From Psoroptes ovis (Eukaryota; Arthropoda; Arachnida; Sarcoptiformes; Psoroptidae), in contig PQWQ01000019.1 in NCBI GenBank assembly GCA_002943765.1, positions 744,001 through 808,000 on the forward strand: a stretch of DNA of 64,000 bases, given 5' to 3'. Shown here piece after piece: positions 1 to 12,051 of this stretch. The notes under the pieces are model-generated. The model was not told where the DNA came from. It saw only the letters and a list, made by a program, of their open reading frames with translations, and searched no databases. How positions within the stretch are numbered: the first letter of the stretch is position 1; each line of letters opens with the position of its first letter. The translations under genes and the position numbers were made by a program.

Positions 1-270
1 GATGGTTTTGATGATGATGATGATGATGGCATTAAATGATGTTTGCTTGATTAATGATAATCACTGTGGCTCTCGTTGACGATAATTATTATGATGGCTT
101 TGATGATGATAATAATTATTGTTGGCTTTTGATGATTGATGATGACAAGTATAAGGATTATCAGTGTTTGATTTGATTATGATTTCAATTGGTCGTTTCA
201 ATAAACAGTCGTTGCAATTAGTCGTTTGTAAAATGGCAGTTTTATTGGATGGGGGGTTATCATGTCATGC

Positions 271-2045
271 TTAATATCCGCCAGACATACCACCACCACC
301 TTTGCCTCCGCCACCGTAACCACCACCGCCACCACCTTTACCACCGCCGCCACCGTAACCGCCACCACCACCACCTTTACCACCGCCGCCATAACCGCCA
401 CCACCACCACCTTTACCACCGCCGCCATAACCACCACCGCCACCACCTTTACCACCGCCGCCATAACCACCACCACCACCACCTCCGTGGCCACCTCCAC
501 CTCCACCGCCGTATCCTCCGCCACCGCCACCCATTCCACCGCCGCCATATCCACCACCACCACCACCCATTCCACCACCTCCATAACCACCGCCGCCACC
601 ACCCATTCCACCGCCTCCGTAGCCGCCGCCACCACCCATTCCTCCATAACCACCGCCACCTCCGCCCATTCCACCGCCTCCATATCCACCGCCGCCTCCT
701 CCCATTCCTCCATAGCCACCGCCACCACCACTCATTCCACCGCCTCCATAACCGCCACCTCCGGATCCGCCGCCGCCATAACCACCGCCGCCGGATCCAC
801 CACCACCATATCCTAAAAGAATTAAAAATAAAATATTTAGTAATCGAATCAATTTTAATACATGGTTCCAAGTTTTGATTCGGAGTTTTAAAATTAATTT
901 TCGTAGTTTTGAATGCAATTTTGAACAGTGAAATTACGAAATTCAATTTTAAAACTACGAATTAAAACTTGAAACCCTGTAATTTCATGTCTTATTTGAA
1001 GGAAAGAAAAACAAAATCTGCAAATAGTCTCAAATAGAATCAAGCACATCGTAGTAAAGCCTATCTCGAAATACCTGAATAAAATTGAAGATTATGATAC
1101 ATTTTTGATTCTTCAGTGCTATCTGGATAACTATCTGAGGTTGCATTATTTGATTAATTAATTAATTATAATTTTTTGTCTGATTAAACTATGCCTAATA
1201 CAATGACACATTCAATAAGTTCAATTTGGATATTTACCTCCACCACCGCTCATTCCGCCGCCACCTCCGTAGCCACCACCACCGCTACTGCCGCCACCAT
1301 AACCTGAAATTATAAGTCATTCGGGTCATCAAATATCATTCACGTGTTACACATATATCATCGCTTACCTCCACCACCCATTCCTCCTCCGCCGCCGCCA
1401 TAGCCACCACCACCACCGCCACTCATTCCACCTCCGCCATATCCACCGCCGCCGGAGCCGCCACCACCGTAGCCTCCGCCTTTAGCAAAAGATACAAACA
1501 TATTGATCACTTTTTCTTCTACTCGGTTTGTTTCGCCGGGAATAATTTCAAGGCACAGGTCATGAAGGTTAGTTTGAGGACAAGGCTTTAGGCACAATAA
1601 ATTTACCTCCGGATCCACCGCCACCGTAGCCACCGCCGCCGCCACCCATTCCACCTCCACCATAGCCACCGCCACCACCACTCATTCCTCCGCCGCCATA
1701 GCCACCTCCACCACCACCCATTCCACCACCTCCATATCCACCACCGCCACCGCCCATTCCACCGCCTCCGTAGCCGCCGCCACCGGAGCCACCACCACCA
1801 TAACCTATGAAAATTATATGATTAAATCAAAATATTTTTCAATGATTAGCAAAATAATTACCTCCACCACCACCGCCGCTCATTCCACCGCCACCATAAC
1901 CACCGCCACCTCCTCCCATTCCTCCGTAGCCACCGCCGCCACCACCCATTCCGCCACCGCCACCATAACCGCCACCACCGCCTCCAGATGCGAGACTAGT
2001 ATGGGCGGCGGCCACCAAACAAAGGCACACCACAGCAAAACGCAT
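271..2045 (-). CDS. secreted glycine-rich GGYGG-repeat protein, 5 exons
   Basis: Exons on the minus strand: 2045-1862, 1804-1607, 1473-1369, 1303-1238, 812-271. Every intron is GT-AG and phase 1, so the parts join into one frame of about 364 residues. An alternative acceptor six bases upstream of exon 3 (exon end 1479) would add two Gly. The start ATG gives MRFAVVCLCLVAAAHTSLAS, a clear signal peptide. The rest is almost only Gly, with a Tyr every 8-11 residues (GGGGGGYGGGG). The residue between Tyr blocks changes along the chain: Ser/Met in the N-terminal and middle parts, one His, then Lys at the C-terminus. The composition fits a secreted structural protein (cuticle, silk-like or adhesive), with Tyr available for cross-linking; that role is inferred. 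Internal exons are symmetric 1-1 modules of 66, 105 and 198 nt, suggesting growth by exon duplication. It forms a GC-rich island in AT-rich DNA. A minus-strand AATAAA lies at 241-246, 25 bases past the stop. Confidence 0.85.
860..981. repeat. palindromic MITE family 2, copy in intron 4 of the glycine-rich gene
   Basis: About 120 bp with imperfect terminal inverted repeats (CCAAGTTTTGATTCGGAG at one end, the complement of CGAATTAAAACTTGAAACC at the other) and inner GTAGTTTT / AAAACTAC arms. The same sequence recurs at 11435, 24118, 49687 and 50128. Confidence 0.7.
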
Positions 2046-2348
2046 GTTCAAAATTCAATCAATTTAAGATGGTCGAAATCACAAATTTTGATAGATCGGT
2101 GTCAATCGATGATTACGAATTTTCTTGACAAAATTTGGGCCCAGAAATTGATGTATGGGTTGAAATGTTGGATTTAATTATTTGAAAAATGAAGATTATT
2201 GGGTCTTGATCGAAAATCACAGCCACACACACATATGGACATTCACATGTACAAAATACACCAAGAAACACTAAACCAAAACTAAATAAAAACTAAGAAA
2301 AGATGAAAATTTGAAAATGTATTCAACAATTTCTTGGATTTGTACGGA

Positions 2349-2356
2349 CTTTTATA
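2349..2356 (-). promoter_or_regulatory. candidate TATA box of the glycine-rich gene
   Basis: The minus strand reads TATAAAAG here, about 300 bases upstream of the ATG at 2045. Transcription would start near 2320 and leave a 5' UTR of about 275 bases, possibly with an intron. Position and consensus are the only evidence. Confidence 0.35.
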
Positions 2357-5300
2357 CATGTTTGTTTGGACACAATGTCTAAATCATCATTCATTCGTTC
2401 GAAAATCGAATCAAATAAAATCAAAAGTGTAATAATAAAGGGGCGCGGACTTGTTTGGATTTTTACCTGTGAAAAAAAAAATAAATAAATAAATAAAAGG
2501 TTTCAAAGAGTCAAAATTTTTGGACAAGCGTTCATTCGAATATATTTGTATATTCATTGATTTCAAAGATGTTTATGAGAGAAAACAGATATTCAAAATA
2601 AAAGTGAATGAGAATCACATTCAATCGAAATATACATAGAAATATACGTATGTTTAACCCAATTTTAAAATTTTAAAATTTTTCTCTGCGAGAAAATGTA
2701 AATTTTAAAGAAAATGAAATTTAAAATTTAAAATTCAAATATTTGAAAATTGGATGACTGAATGACTGATAACAATAAAGGCCCGAAAATGGAATCTAAA
2801 AATAATCGAAATAAATGATTAAAATGTAATTAATTCATTTGAAATTTAATTTTTGGATTCATTCACACGAAAATCAATTTGAATTTTACTGAAAACAATC
2901 AAAATTAAAAATCAATCCATTCAAAGCCTGCCAATCAAAGCAATCACGCAATCAGCTTAAAGCTTTTTGTTCATTTTGCTTTGTATTCAATGAATGTGAG
3001 AAATTTTCACCTGTGAACAATGATGATTGACTGAATGGCAGGAAAATTATTTGAAAATTACAAAAGATTTCGGTAATTTTGAGGTGGAAAAATGTATTTT
3101 TCTGTGCGTATTTATTAATACACAATGTATTAGTTGTGCATCCAAGATCTTAATGTTTAAGATTTTTCAAAAAGGGAAACTTTTTAGGAAAATTTCTCAT
3201 AGATTTTCTAAAAATAAATCTGAATAAATTAATTATTCTCATTGATTTAGTAGATTTAATAGATTGCGATTGATCAAAAAAATACAATTGATCAAAATGA
3301 TTAAATAATTCAAAATGTATGTATTTGAATACCTTTCGAAAAACAATTGAAATGATTAATTGAATTCCAATCTCAATGATTTTTGAATTGAAATCGAAAA
3401 CAAAAATTCATTTTGAATCTCATTAATTATTATTATTATTCATTCATTTGCTTTGTTTATTACTTGCAATTGTTTTTAATCAATCGATCGATCGATCAAT
3501 CGATTGATTTTGATTAAAATATTTAGATTAAAAATCAACTAAATAACAAGGAAGGAAGTGAATTGGATTGAACTAAGACATTATATTCAGATACGGATGA
3601 GATTTTCTTGGATTTTTCTTGAGATACATCTTAGATTAGATCTTGGAAAAATTCATTTCATGATTGAATCAATTGTTTTTATGGAAATCCATTCATTTAT
3701 TCATTCAATCACTGATCAATCGATCGATTAATTAATCATTATTTGATAAGAATCAATTTTTTTTTTTTTTTTTTTGATTGAAAATAAATGAATTCAAACA
3801 AATCATTTCTCCGAAATCATTTTTCGATCAATTATAAGTCTTGTAAATAAGGCTACTTGGCCGATATTTCAAAAAACATTATTTGCGACCCAAGAATTTG
3901 AAATGAAAGGATTAAATTTTAATTGATAAATCATTATGATAATTAATGCCATCCATAATTTGACCTCATCAATCGATTGATTGATCGATTAATGTGTGTT
4001 TTTATTTATGACATTTCCAAATGGGCAAAATTTCAAAAAATTTAAAAAAATTAAAAATTTGTTGTTTCATAAGCAAAACAAATTGTGAACAAATTACAAA
4101 TGCAAAAGCAATTGAAATACAATTTGAAAATTTGCACTTAAATGTCAATGGAATAAGACAATGAAATAATTGTCATAAGCAAACAAATAAAATCAAATGG
4201 CAAATATTGACATATTCAAAATTTGATTATGTAATCAAAGACTTTTGAATAATTCAAATGCTTCTGGAAAATCATTTGAATCAAACAAATCATTGGGATT
4301 AATGCACACACACACACTTGCATTCATCAAGTGGATTTATGGATCAAATTGATTTGTTTGATTTATGCTGAATGAATGAATCTTCAACTGTCAACTGACA
4401 TATGATCCATTCAAATTATTTCAAAAATTTCATTTCATCAAATGGTTTTTTTGCTGTGTAATTTTTGACCGGATTAAATTTTCGTTTATTTGTCCATTTC
4501 AAACAACAAACAGAAATTCGAATATATCGACAAAATATTACAAAATACATTTGAAATAAAGTATTATTTGATTGAATATGTGACATGTTAAAATAAATCA
4601 AATCAAATCAAACATCAAATCAAATAAATAAAGAAAATTTCCAAAGGAAAATTTTCCTTAAAATTTAAAAAAATCAAATAATCAAAACCAATCATCATCG
4701 ATGATGATTATGTAATACATTATAATAAGCGACATTAAACACATTCAATAAATGTATTTGTTTGAATAAATAATAAATACTACAACACATACATTGACCA
4801 TCAAATGTGATTATTTTTGATTTATTTATTGAATATGCATCAGTGTTCAATGGCGTAAAAAAATTACATAATTTCTTATTTCGATATTTGACTTGATTTT
4901 GACCAATTTTAACGGATCAAAATCAAACAAAATGAACAATTATTTTTCTCCCAAAAATTTCTTAAATCAAATTTCAAAATTTCAAATCCGATTAATTCGA
5001 ATTTCCAGTCAAATACCCGTTGATGGGCCTAATAATTCAATGATGAATGCCAAATCATCATTTAAATTGGTAAAGTGGCCAATCAAAAACTGATTGATTA
5101 ATCTGATATTGTGTCAATATATTTCGGTAATCAAAGGATAATTTATGATTTCGAAAATTACGAAACGAAAGAAATTTTCACAATCAATTGTTGAAAATTT
5201 GTGGCAATTCACATTCATTGTACATTCAATTGTGTTTGTTCATTCATTCAATTGACCATTCAATTGGTTGTTCAATAGTCTAAATCATATCATTATTATT

Positions 5301-5450
5301 AATGTGATTATTATCGATAATATACGGAAATCATTGAAATCATTTCGAGAGAAAATTTTCGAGAAGAAAAGAAAATTTCTGGCCTATTTTTTTCCAATAG
5401 TTCATTTCTTGAATAGTTGCTGTTGTAAAGCATCGAAATAATGAAATAAA

Positions 5451-5533
5451 TATTAGGCTGTCCGAAAAGTTCATTCGGCTCAATCAATAGAGTTGCCACA
5501 TGAAAATCGGCAAGAACTTTTCGGACAACCTAA
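5451..5533 (-). repeat. mariner-type MITE, subfamily A
   Basis: Inverted ends TTAGGCTGTCCGAAAAGTT and ACTTTTCGGACAACCTAA around an asymmetric core (TTCGGCTCAATC ... GAGTTGC ... AAAATCGG). Flanked by TA. Strand follows the core; + is defined as GCCGATTTTCAT on the left. Confidence 0.85.
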
Positions 5534-7550
5534 GCAAATAAATAAATAAAATTCAAAGCAAAACAATGTGTCGAAAATTGAAAAAATCAAAATTATCATT
5601 AAGGTGGGATGTGTGTGTATGCGTGCCTGTTGTGCATCATAATAAACACAATCATAGGTCAATTGTTTCATTTTCATTTTCCGACAATTCATTCATTCAA
5701 CAACAGCCCAAACATACGAATAATAAAATGTCATTATTATTTCCATTAATTCAAGTTAAATAATACAAAGTTCTAAGCCAAACAAACACACGTATAATTT
5801 CTTCGGAGACAAAATTCAAAAATTGTCTGCTTGTAAGGTCTTAAAACCTTAAAACGTCTGCTTTAAAACGAACTTGACAATGAACACAGAACAAAGAAGA
5901 ATTTCAAAGGTTTTTGAATAAATGAAACAACAATGACTACTTATGATGATGACAATGTTTGATGGCTTTTTGAATGTTTTTATAAGGCATATAAAATGTC
6001 AATATGTGTCAATATTGTGTTGTTTTATTTTGTTGACAATTTAACGACATACGATGTTAATACTAATGATAATAATAATGATCTATTCCATTATTGTCAC
6101 CATTATCTTTCGTATCATTATCATTAACAATAATCTATTTGAATCATTTCAAGTAGGTGAAATTATTTCTTCAAAGGTCATACCTATGAATTTTTTTTTG
6201 AAAACAATGCGATTCTAATGGAATTCAATTCAAAATTCAAATTCGATTCAATTCAAAAGATTTGATTTGAATTGAATCAATTAAATCAATGGTGGTTCGA
6301 TGATTGACAAAAATTTCGTCCGACAGAAATTATTCATCAGGCTATTGTCTACTCAGGTTCATTCATTCATTCATTCATTCATTCATTCAATGATCAATGA
6401 TTCATTGACCATTAAAACATTTCTTTGAAAAACCATTAAACATTGAATTGAATCGTTCACTTACACACACATATATTCAATATTTCCTATTTCCTTCTTC
6501 TTCATTTTCTTTAAGAAAAAATTTAATTTATTGAATTTTTCATTTATTTATTTCAAATTTGATTCAATTAAGCTGTTGACAATTTCTTGAATCAAATAAA
6601 ATATCCGGAAACATATTTCTCAAGTATTCAAATTTTTAATGGATTTTTCTTAGAAATTGAGTGTAAATGAATTCATTTTTCTTTGGAAAATTTTCCATAA
6701 ACTAATGTATAGCCCTGCATAGTCCGTACGCACACCTTTTGCTTATCGGGTGTGAATCGCATGAAAGATTTATCATGGATCGTATGGCAAGGTTTATCAC
6801 AAAGTACATCAAATGAAATATGAGATTAAATGAGGTGAAATCAAAATGATAAAAAGTTGCATTCATTTGGAGAAATGTGAAAAGTATTGAAAGTATTAAA
6901 AGTTAAATATAAACCATCACCACCAAACATATATTGACTATATCTAACCATAATCAAATTGATCTTAGATAATAATACAAAAAATGGCTGAATGAATGAA
7001 TGAAATACGAAAAATCCAAGAAATCATTGATTTATGAATCATTATCTTCACGTATCCACTGTATATTCATTCATTCATCTGTGTACAAAGATTTTGTTTC
7101 TAAATTTATACAATTTAAGATTGAACCATTTTCTTTGATGATTATTTGGTATTCAACAACAGCAACACCAACAACACATGCAACAGGTGTGTGCAGCAGC
7201 AGCAGCAACATCGCTTGCCAACGGATTTAATACAATCATATTTCAATTCAATTCAATTCATTATGATTTATCCATTATTTTTGTTCTAAATTTGTTACAA
7301 ATCATCATTATCTTTTGAATTAATAACTATAATCTTTGATTGATCTGAATGATATGGCTTTTGATTGATTGATTCACGCTTTTGATTTCATTTGATTTCA
7401 CATTTATTTCATTTCATTTTATTTCACATTTACTTTGCATACATTAATCAAAATAATCAAAATAAGAAAAGTATTTCATAAAAATTTAATCCTTTACTTC
7501 CGAATTTATTATGTCTTAATCGAATATCTTTGATATCTTGATTGTTTATA

Positions 7551-7639
7551 TATTAGATTGTTGTCCGTAAAGTTCATTCGGCTTAATCAATAAAGGTGTA
7601 CAAATGAAAATCGGCCAGAACTTTTAGGACAATCTAATA
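7551..7639 (-). repeat. mariner-type MITE, subfamily A, diverged
   Basis: Ends TATTAGATTGTTGTCCGTAA and CTTTTAGGACAATCTAATA. A TTG insertion lies in the left repeat and a substitution in the right one; the core is otherwise as in other A copies. Confidence 0.8.
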
Positions 7640-8373
7640 TTTCAAGACATATACCATTGAATGTGATGGTGAAATAACATTTTCAAATAAGATTTTCAAA
7701 TAATAATTATTATTTGAAAATGACATGAAATTACAGATGAATGAATTAAGACATCTAATTCATCATATTGATAATTGTCTTTATTTCGAAAAAACATTGC
7801 CTCAATAATTAACTGCGTTACAACAAAATATATTGACCTAATCCTTTGAATACTTTTAATCCTTTCATTTCATTTTTGATTTCCACATTTGTTTTCTTCT
7901 CAAATGTCCATGATTATTAATACAATGACCGATATGTGTTTATTATGTTTACAAAGATTATTATTTCATAAGTTTCATAAATTCATTTCCTATTATCCAT
8001 GCTTTCCAAATACAGATTGGATAAATTTCCCATAAACCTTTGATGCCATATTTGTGAAATACAAATGATTCCCGTGAAAATTTCCCGTCGTAGAAATATT
8101 AATTTCCATATTTTCCACGTCAAAAATCATACGGAGCATCCGCGACATGTAGGCGGCTGATGAATGCTTTGTCAGGTGCAAACAACATACATTTTGACAG
8201 GCGAATCATCTTTGAATAAATTTGAATAAGTCGAATAGCGCCAAGCCGTATGGCGCCCATCATCCAGCATTCATTTCTTTGGATTGAACGAAGATGATTG
8301 AAGGATGAACAATATGATTTGAATATGAATGGATTAAAGATTTTTTCGAGGAAATTTTCTTCGAAGAAATTCA

Positions 8374-8421
8374 TTCGAAAGGTGTGCGTGCAATGAACAC
8401 ATTGCACGCACACCTTCGAAA
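8374..8421. repeat. near-perfect inverted repeat (hairpin)
   Basis: Left arm TTCGAAAGGTGTGCGTGCAA; the right arm is its reverse complement with one A fewer, separated by only a few bases. It is GC-richer than its surroundings and preceded by TTTCTTCGAAGAAA, another small palindrome. It does not match the MITE families of this window. Confidence 0.75.
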
Positions 8422-8511
8422 GGTCATAATCTTGTGTAAAATTTGAAAATTTTCACATTTATTTATTTATTTCATATATTTTCATATATTCACAATGATT
8501 ATATTAGATTG

Positions 8512-8587
8512 TCCGAAAAGTATTGGCCGATTTTTATGTAGCAACTCTATTGTGATTAAGCCGAATGAACTTTTCGGACAACTTAAA
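8512..8587 (+). repeat. mariner-type MITE, subfamily A
   Basis: Ends TTAGATTGTCCGAAAAGTA and GAACTTTTCGGACAACTTAA with the A core reading GCCGATTTTT...AACTCTATTG...AAGCCGAATGAAC. Confidence 0.85.
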
Positions 8588-8754
8588 TACAAATAATAAT
8601 AATTAAAACATGTTATTTGAATTATTTAAATCATATTTTACAAATTTTATAAATTAATTAATTAATTAAACTAAAAATAATCACAATCTAAGGTGAATCG
8701 GTGGGTAATTCATTCGAGTAATTACATTGAATTAATACTATTTATTGATGATAA

Positions 8755-8837
8755 ACTAGGTTGCCCCATAAGTTCTTGCCATTTTTCAAATTTTTTTTTC
8801 ATTAGAAAAACCGCAAGAACTTATGGGACAACCTACT
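8755..8837. repeat. mariner-type MITE, subfamily C
   Basis: Ends CTAGGTTGCCCCATAAGTTC and GAACTTATGGGACAACCTA, almost fully palindromic, with poly-T in the loop. Subfamily C has CCCATAAGTTCTTGCC in place of CCGAAAAGTT. Confidence 0.85.
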
Positions 8838-8889
8838 ATTTTGATGATTTATATTTGCAAATGGATTGATTTGATTGAATTATTTGGAT

Positions 8890-10933
8890 TTATTTTTTCT
8901 TTTTATTTTGATTATTCGATTGATTCGAATTATGCTGAGTGGATGATGATGGTGGTGGTGATTGACAATGGCCATCACTTAGGTCCAATATGGTTTTCAT
9001 AAGCGAATCAATGGAATTTTTCAAAAATAATAAATTCATACGACTAAGTAGTTTACTATTGTCCAGTGAACTATGATATTTATGTGCAACCTTACGACGC
9101 CATGGACCTAAATCAGTCAATAGTATTGCATTAATGGTTTCATTACGCAATGAATGTGGATACCAAAATGATGAATGATCAGAACGTAGAAATGTTTGAT
9201 ATGATATGTATTGTTTTCGATTAATAGTTTGTGATAGCTGTGAACCTAAGCGTGGTAAGGGTATATCCATCAAGAATAATTTATATTTATGATGATTTTG
9301 CCAATTTTTCTCCAACAACCGGTACAGGTCGGTATCGATATTTTTCCGTGACCAAACGGCTGCAAAATCACCACGATATTGATTTTGCCGAACTCGTTCA
9401 CGCCAATTTGGTAGTGAATTCTGTTTAAGGTGGAAAATGATTCGAATTATTCAAAATTGAAGCCACATAAACAGTTAAGACATACCCCTATTCCATTGAC
9501 TGTCTGAGACCCTATGGAAGGGTCATATTCGAGAATCATATCCATAATGATGGCACCTTTAATCGGTAGGTGATGTTTACCGATAACGATTGGTATCAAA
9601 TAATTTTTAACAAAATATTTCGACCCAACCAATCCATCTTCTTCCATATCGAATAGCACAAACATTATGGTCGTATTCAATCGGCATTGATGTTGTTGTA
9701 GTAATCGGGCCAATTCCATAACCGCTACACAACCTGAACCATTATCTTCGACACCTGGTGATCGTTCAACAGTATCATAATGGGCTCCAATAATCAGAAT
9801 ACTATCCAAGTGTTTCGAGGTCGAATTATTACGATAAATACTAGGGTATACGCCTAGAATATTGTGACCTTTGTCATCTCGTTTCTATTTTTTTCAAAAA
9901 TTTAAATACAATTAATTCATAAAATTGATCTATGATTGTCCAGAACACTTACCGAACTAAAAAAGGGTTGTATGGCCGTCTGTAGGCCATAATCATTGAA
10001 TTTTTGCCGTAGATTTCGTTTCAAATTACTGAACATGTTTGAATCATATAAATTCGTACGAATTTGGGTGAAATAATCGAAAAATAACGATTTAATCGAT
10101 ATTTTTGATGCATGTGGTACATATTGATCGTTTGGTCGTTGATAGTAGGAATGTTGCTGATAATGTTCAGGTATTTCAAACGATTCACGATGAATCATTT
10201 TATCCGACATTGTACTTGTACGTGATTTCCATTTACGATTTCGATTTTTGTTTGAATTATTAGATTCAGATTTACGTTTATTGTTTGAATTGTCATTATT
10301 CCCATGGACCATAGGTCTCTTTGGTGTGGTCGTAACCCTTGAACCATGTTTGGTCGCTGTGAATCGGAAAAATTTCAATTTAGTCATTTTTGTTTCGAAT
10401 CAATCAATCAATCTCTACGAATATCACTTACGTTTCGATGCTTTTGATGATGCAGATGACTCCATTGGGGTATGATCTTCGGGTTGACCAGTACTTTGAC
10501 CCTCAGTATTATCGATGATTGTTGTATCATTGGTGGAACTTTGATCGAGATCATCATTAGTGTCGGTTCGACGTTGAAATTGTCGATTATTCGATGCTGT
10601 TGCAGCATTATCGAATTTGATTCGTTGATGAACCACCGTTGATTCTTGTGTATCGAGATCATGATTATCATTGATTAATTCATTCAAATCCTCACCAGTA
10701 GTCATTGGTGCTTCCATTATCAAACTATCCATTGTACGATTCATCGATTGATTCATGAAATCTTCATTCATCATATCATTCCACCAATCGAGAACTGTCC
10801 ATTCATCATTACGATAATTTTGATTGTGATGATGATGATGGTAATGATGATGATGATGATATGATTGTGATAATGGCCATTGAATCAATGAATTAATAAT
10901 GATGATTATTAGCGGCGGAGATATCGGATTCAT
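8890..10933 (-). CDS. secreted M28-family zinc metallopeptidase, 4 exons
   Basis: Exons 10933-10432, 10356-9953, 9884-9486 and 9420-8890 join in frame (1836 nt, 611 residues), with GT-AG introns of 75, 68 and 65 bp. An N-terminal hydrophobic segment (LIIIIINSLIQWPLS) indicates secretion. It is followed by a His run and a long acidic/Asn-rich stretch of low complexity to about residue 240. The peptidase domain follows, with the full M28 set visible: His337 in GAHYDT, bridging Asp349 in GVEDNGSG, Glu383-Glu384 in FDMEEDG (general base and zinc ligand), Asp417 in IIMDMILEYD, and His517 in RSDHSSFW. Family members are two-zinc exo-aminopeptidases. The DNGSG form fits aminopeptidases rather than glutaminyl cyclases. 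The C-terminal tail is Ser/Asn/Lys-rich. The substrate is unknown. The long N-terminal extension is unusual for the family. Confidence 0.88.
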
Positions 10934-11058
10934 TTTTGAATTATTCCAAGTATAATTTACACAGAAATTCGAATCGAATTATTTTTAATTTATTTTCGAA
11001 AAGTATTATTAATCAATCGAATACTTGACGTATGCGTAGACATATTTATAGTGATATT

Positions 11059-11292
11059 CATTGATTGATTCATTAAGTATTAATTTCAATAATTAATTAA
11101 TGTTCGAATAATAATAATTCAATAATCAATAATTGCATTGTTATTTTCATTGAAATCCATGCTATTTCATTGATTGATTCATTAAGTATTAATTTCAATA
11201 ATTAATTAATGTTCGAATAATAATAATTCAATAATCAATAATTGCATTGTTATTTTCATTGAAATCCATGCTATTTCATTGATTGATTCATT
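11059..11292. repeat. 109-bp tandem duplication, 2.1 copies
   Basis: The unit beginning CATTGATTGATTCATTAAGT at 11059 restarts at 11168 and partly again at 11277 with virtually no differences, so the duplication is recent. Confidence 0.9.
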
Positions 11293-11434
11293 CATCGATT
11301 GATTCATGTAATTGATGTGACGTAAATTGAAACAATTAAAATAATGAAATAAACAATAATTTGAAATCATCGATTACGTAATCAAGTGTTTTGAGATTGG
11401 GCATTCGATTGCTGTGTATTTGGATAAAAAAAAA

Positions 11435-11556
11435 TACAGGATTTAAAGTTTTTATTCGTAGTTTTAAAGTTAATTTTCGTAGTTTTGAATAGAATTTAAA
11501 ATGGTAAATTACGAAATTCAATTTTAAAACTACGAATTAAAACTTTAAATCCTGTA
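11435..11556. repeat. palindromic MITE family 2
   Basis: Ends TACAGGATTTAAAGTTTTTA and ACTTTAAATCCTGTA, with inner TTCGTAGTTTT / AAAACTACGAA arms. Closely similar to the copy at 860-981. Confidence 0.8.
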
Positions 11557-11971
11557 AAAATAAATGAAATAATTATTTTCGATTCTTATCACACACATAT
11601 ATCACAGATTTATTATTCTAATATTCAAAATCTAATTGAAAAATAATCAATTTTCAAATAATAATAATTTCAATTAATCATTGCTCATTGATTTTCAATG
11701 GATTTTTTTCAATTGAATTCAATTGAATTCAATTGGAAACGATTGAAACAAATGTCAATTGTTTTTTTATTTTTCAATCGATTTTAATCGTTTATCATGA
11801 TGTGCACAATTGAAAACCTCTTCACTTGAAAGAGCTTGAAGAATTGAATCGATTGTCAATTTGATCGTATGAATGATTGTCAAGTAAATGATGCATGTCA
11901 AACATGTTTACCATTGGATAATGTATACCTTTTCAAATAAAAATACAGGTGAGATTCATCATTTCAAACAA

Positions 11972-12051
11972 TATTTGGTTGTCCGAAAAGTTTTGGCCGA
12001 TTTTCATGAACAACTCTATTGATTAACCCTATGAACTTTTCGGACAACCTT
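11972..12051 (+). repeat. mariner-type MITE, subfamily A
   Basis: Ends TTTGGTTGTCCGAAAAGTTT and GAACTTTTCGGACAACCTTC around the standard A core. Confidence 0.85.

Larger units (their letters stand above)
2046..8889. other. 6.8-kb AT-rich intergenic region
   Basis: Between the starts/ends of the glycine-rich and M28 genes I see no convincing coding exon. The short ORFs here have no domain, signal peptide or splice partners. The stretch holds ATTC/TGAA microsatellites (for example 6357-6390), four mariner-type MITEs (5451, 7551, 8512, 8755) and a strong hairpin at 8374-8421. Confidence 0.6.

Noticed and set aside
249..918. Several other long open frames over the GGN-repeat exon, including plus-strand His- and Thr-rich ones
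   Set aside because: They are by-products of the CCN/GGN triplet repeat. Only the minus frame splices to a signal peptide through four phase-1 introns.
8890..10933. Glutaminyl-peptide cyclotransferase identity
   Set aside because: The metal-site motifs fit M28 aminopeptidases (GVEDNGSG, DMEEDG). The cyclase-type context around them is absent.
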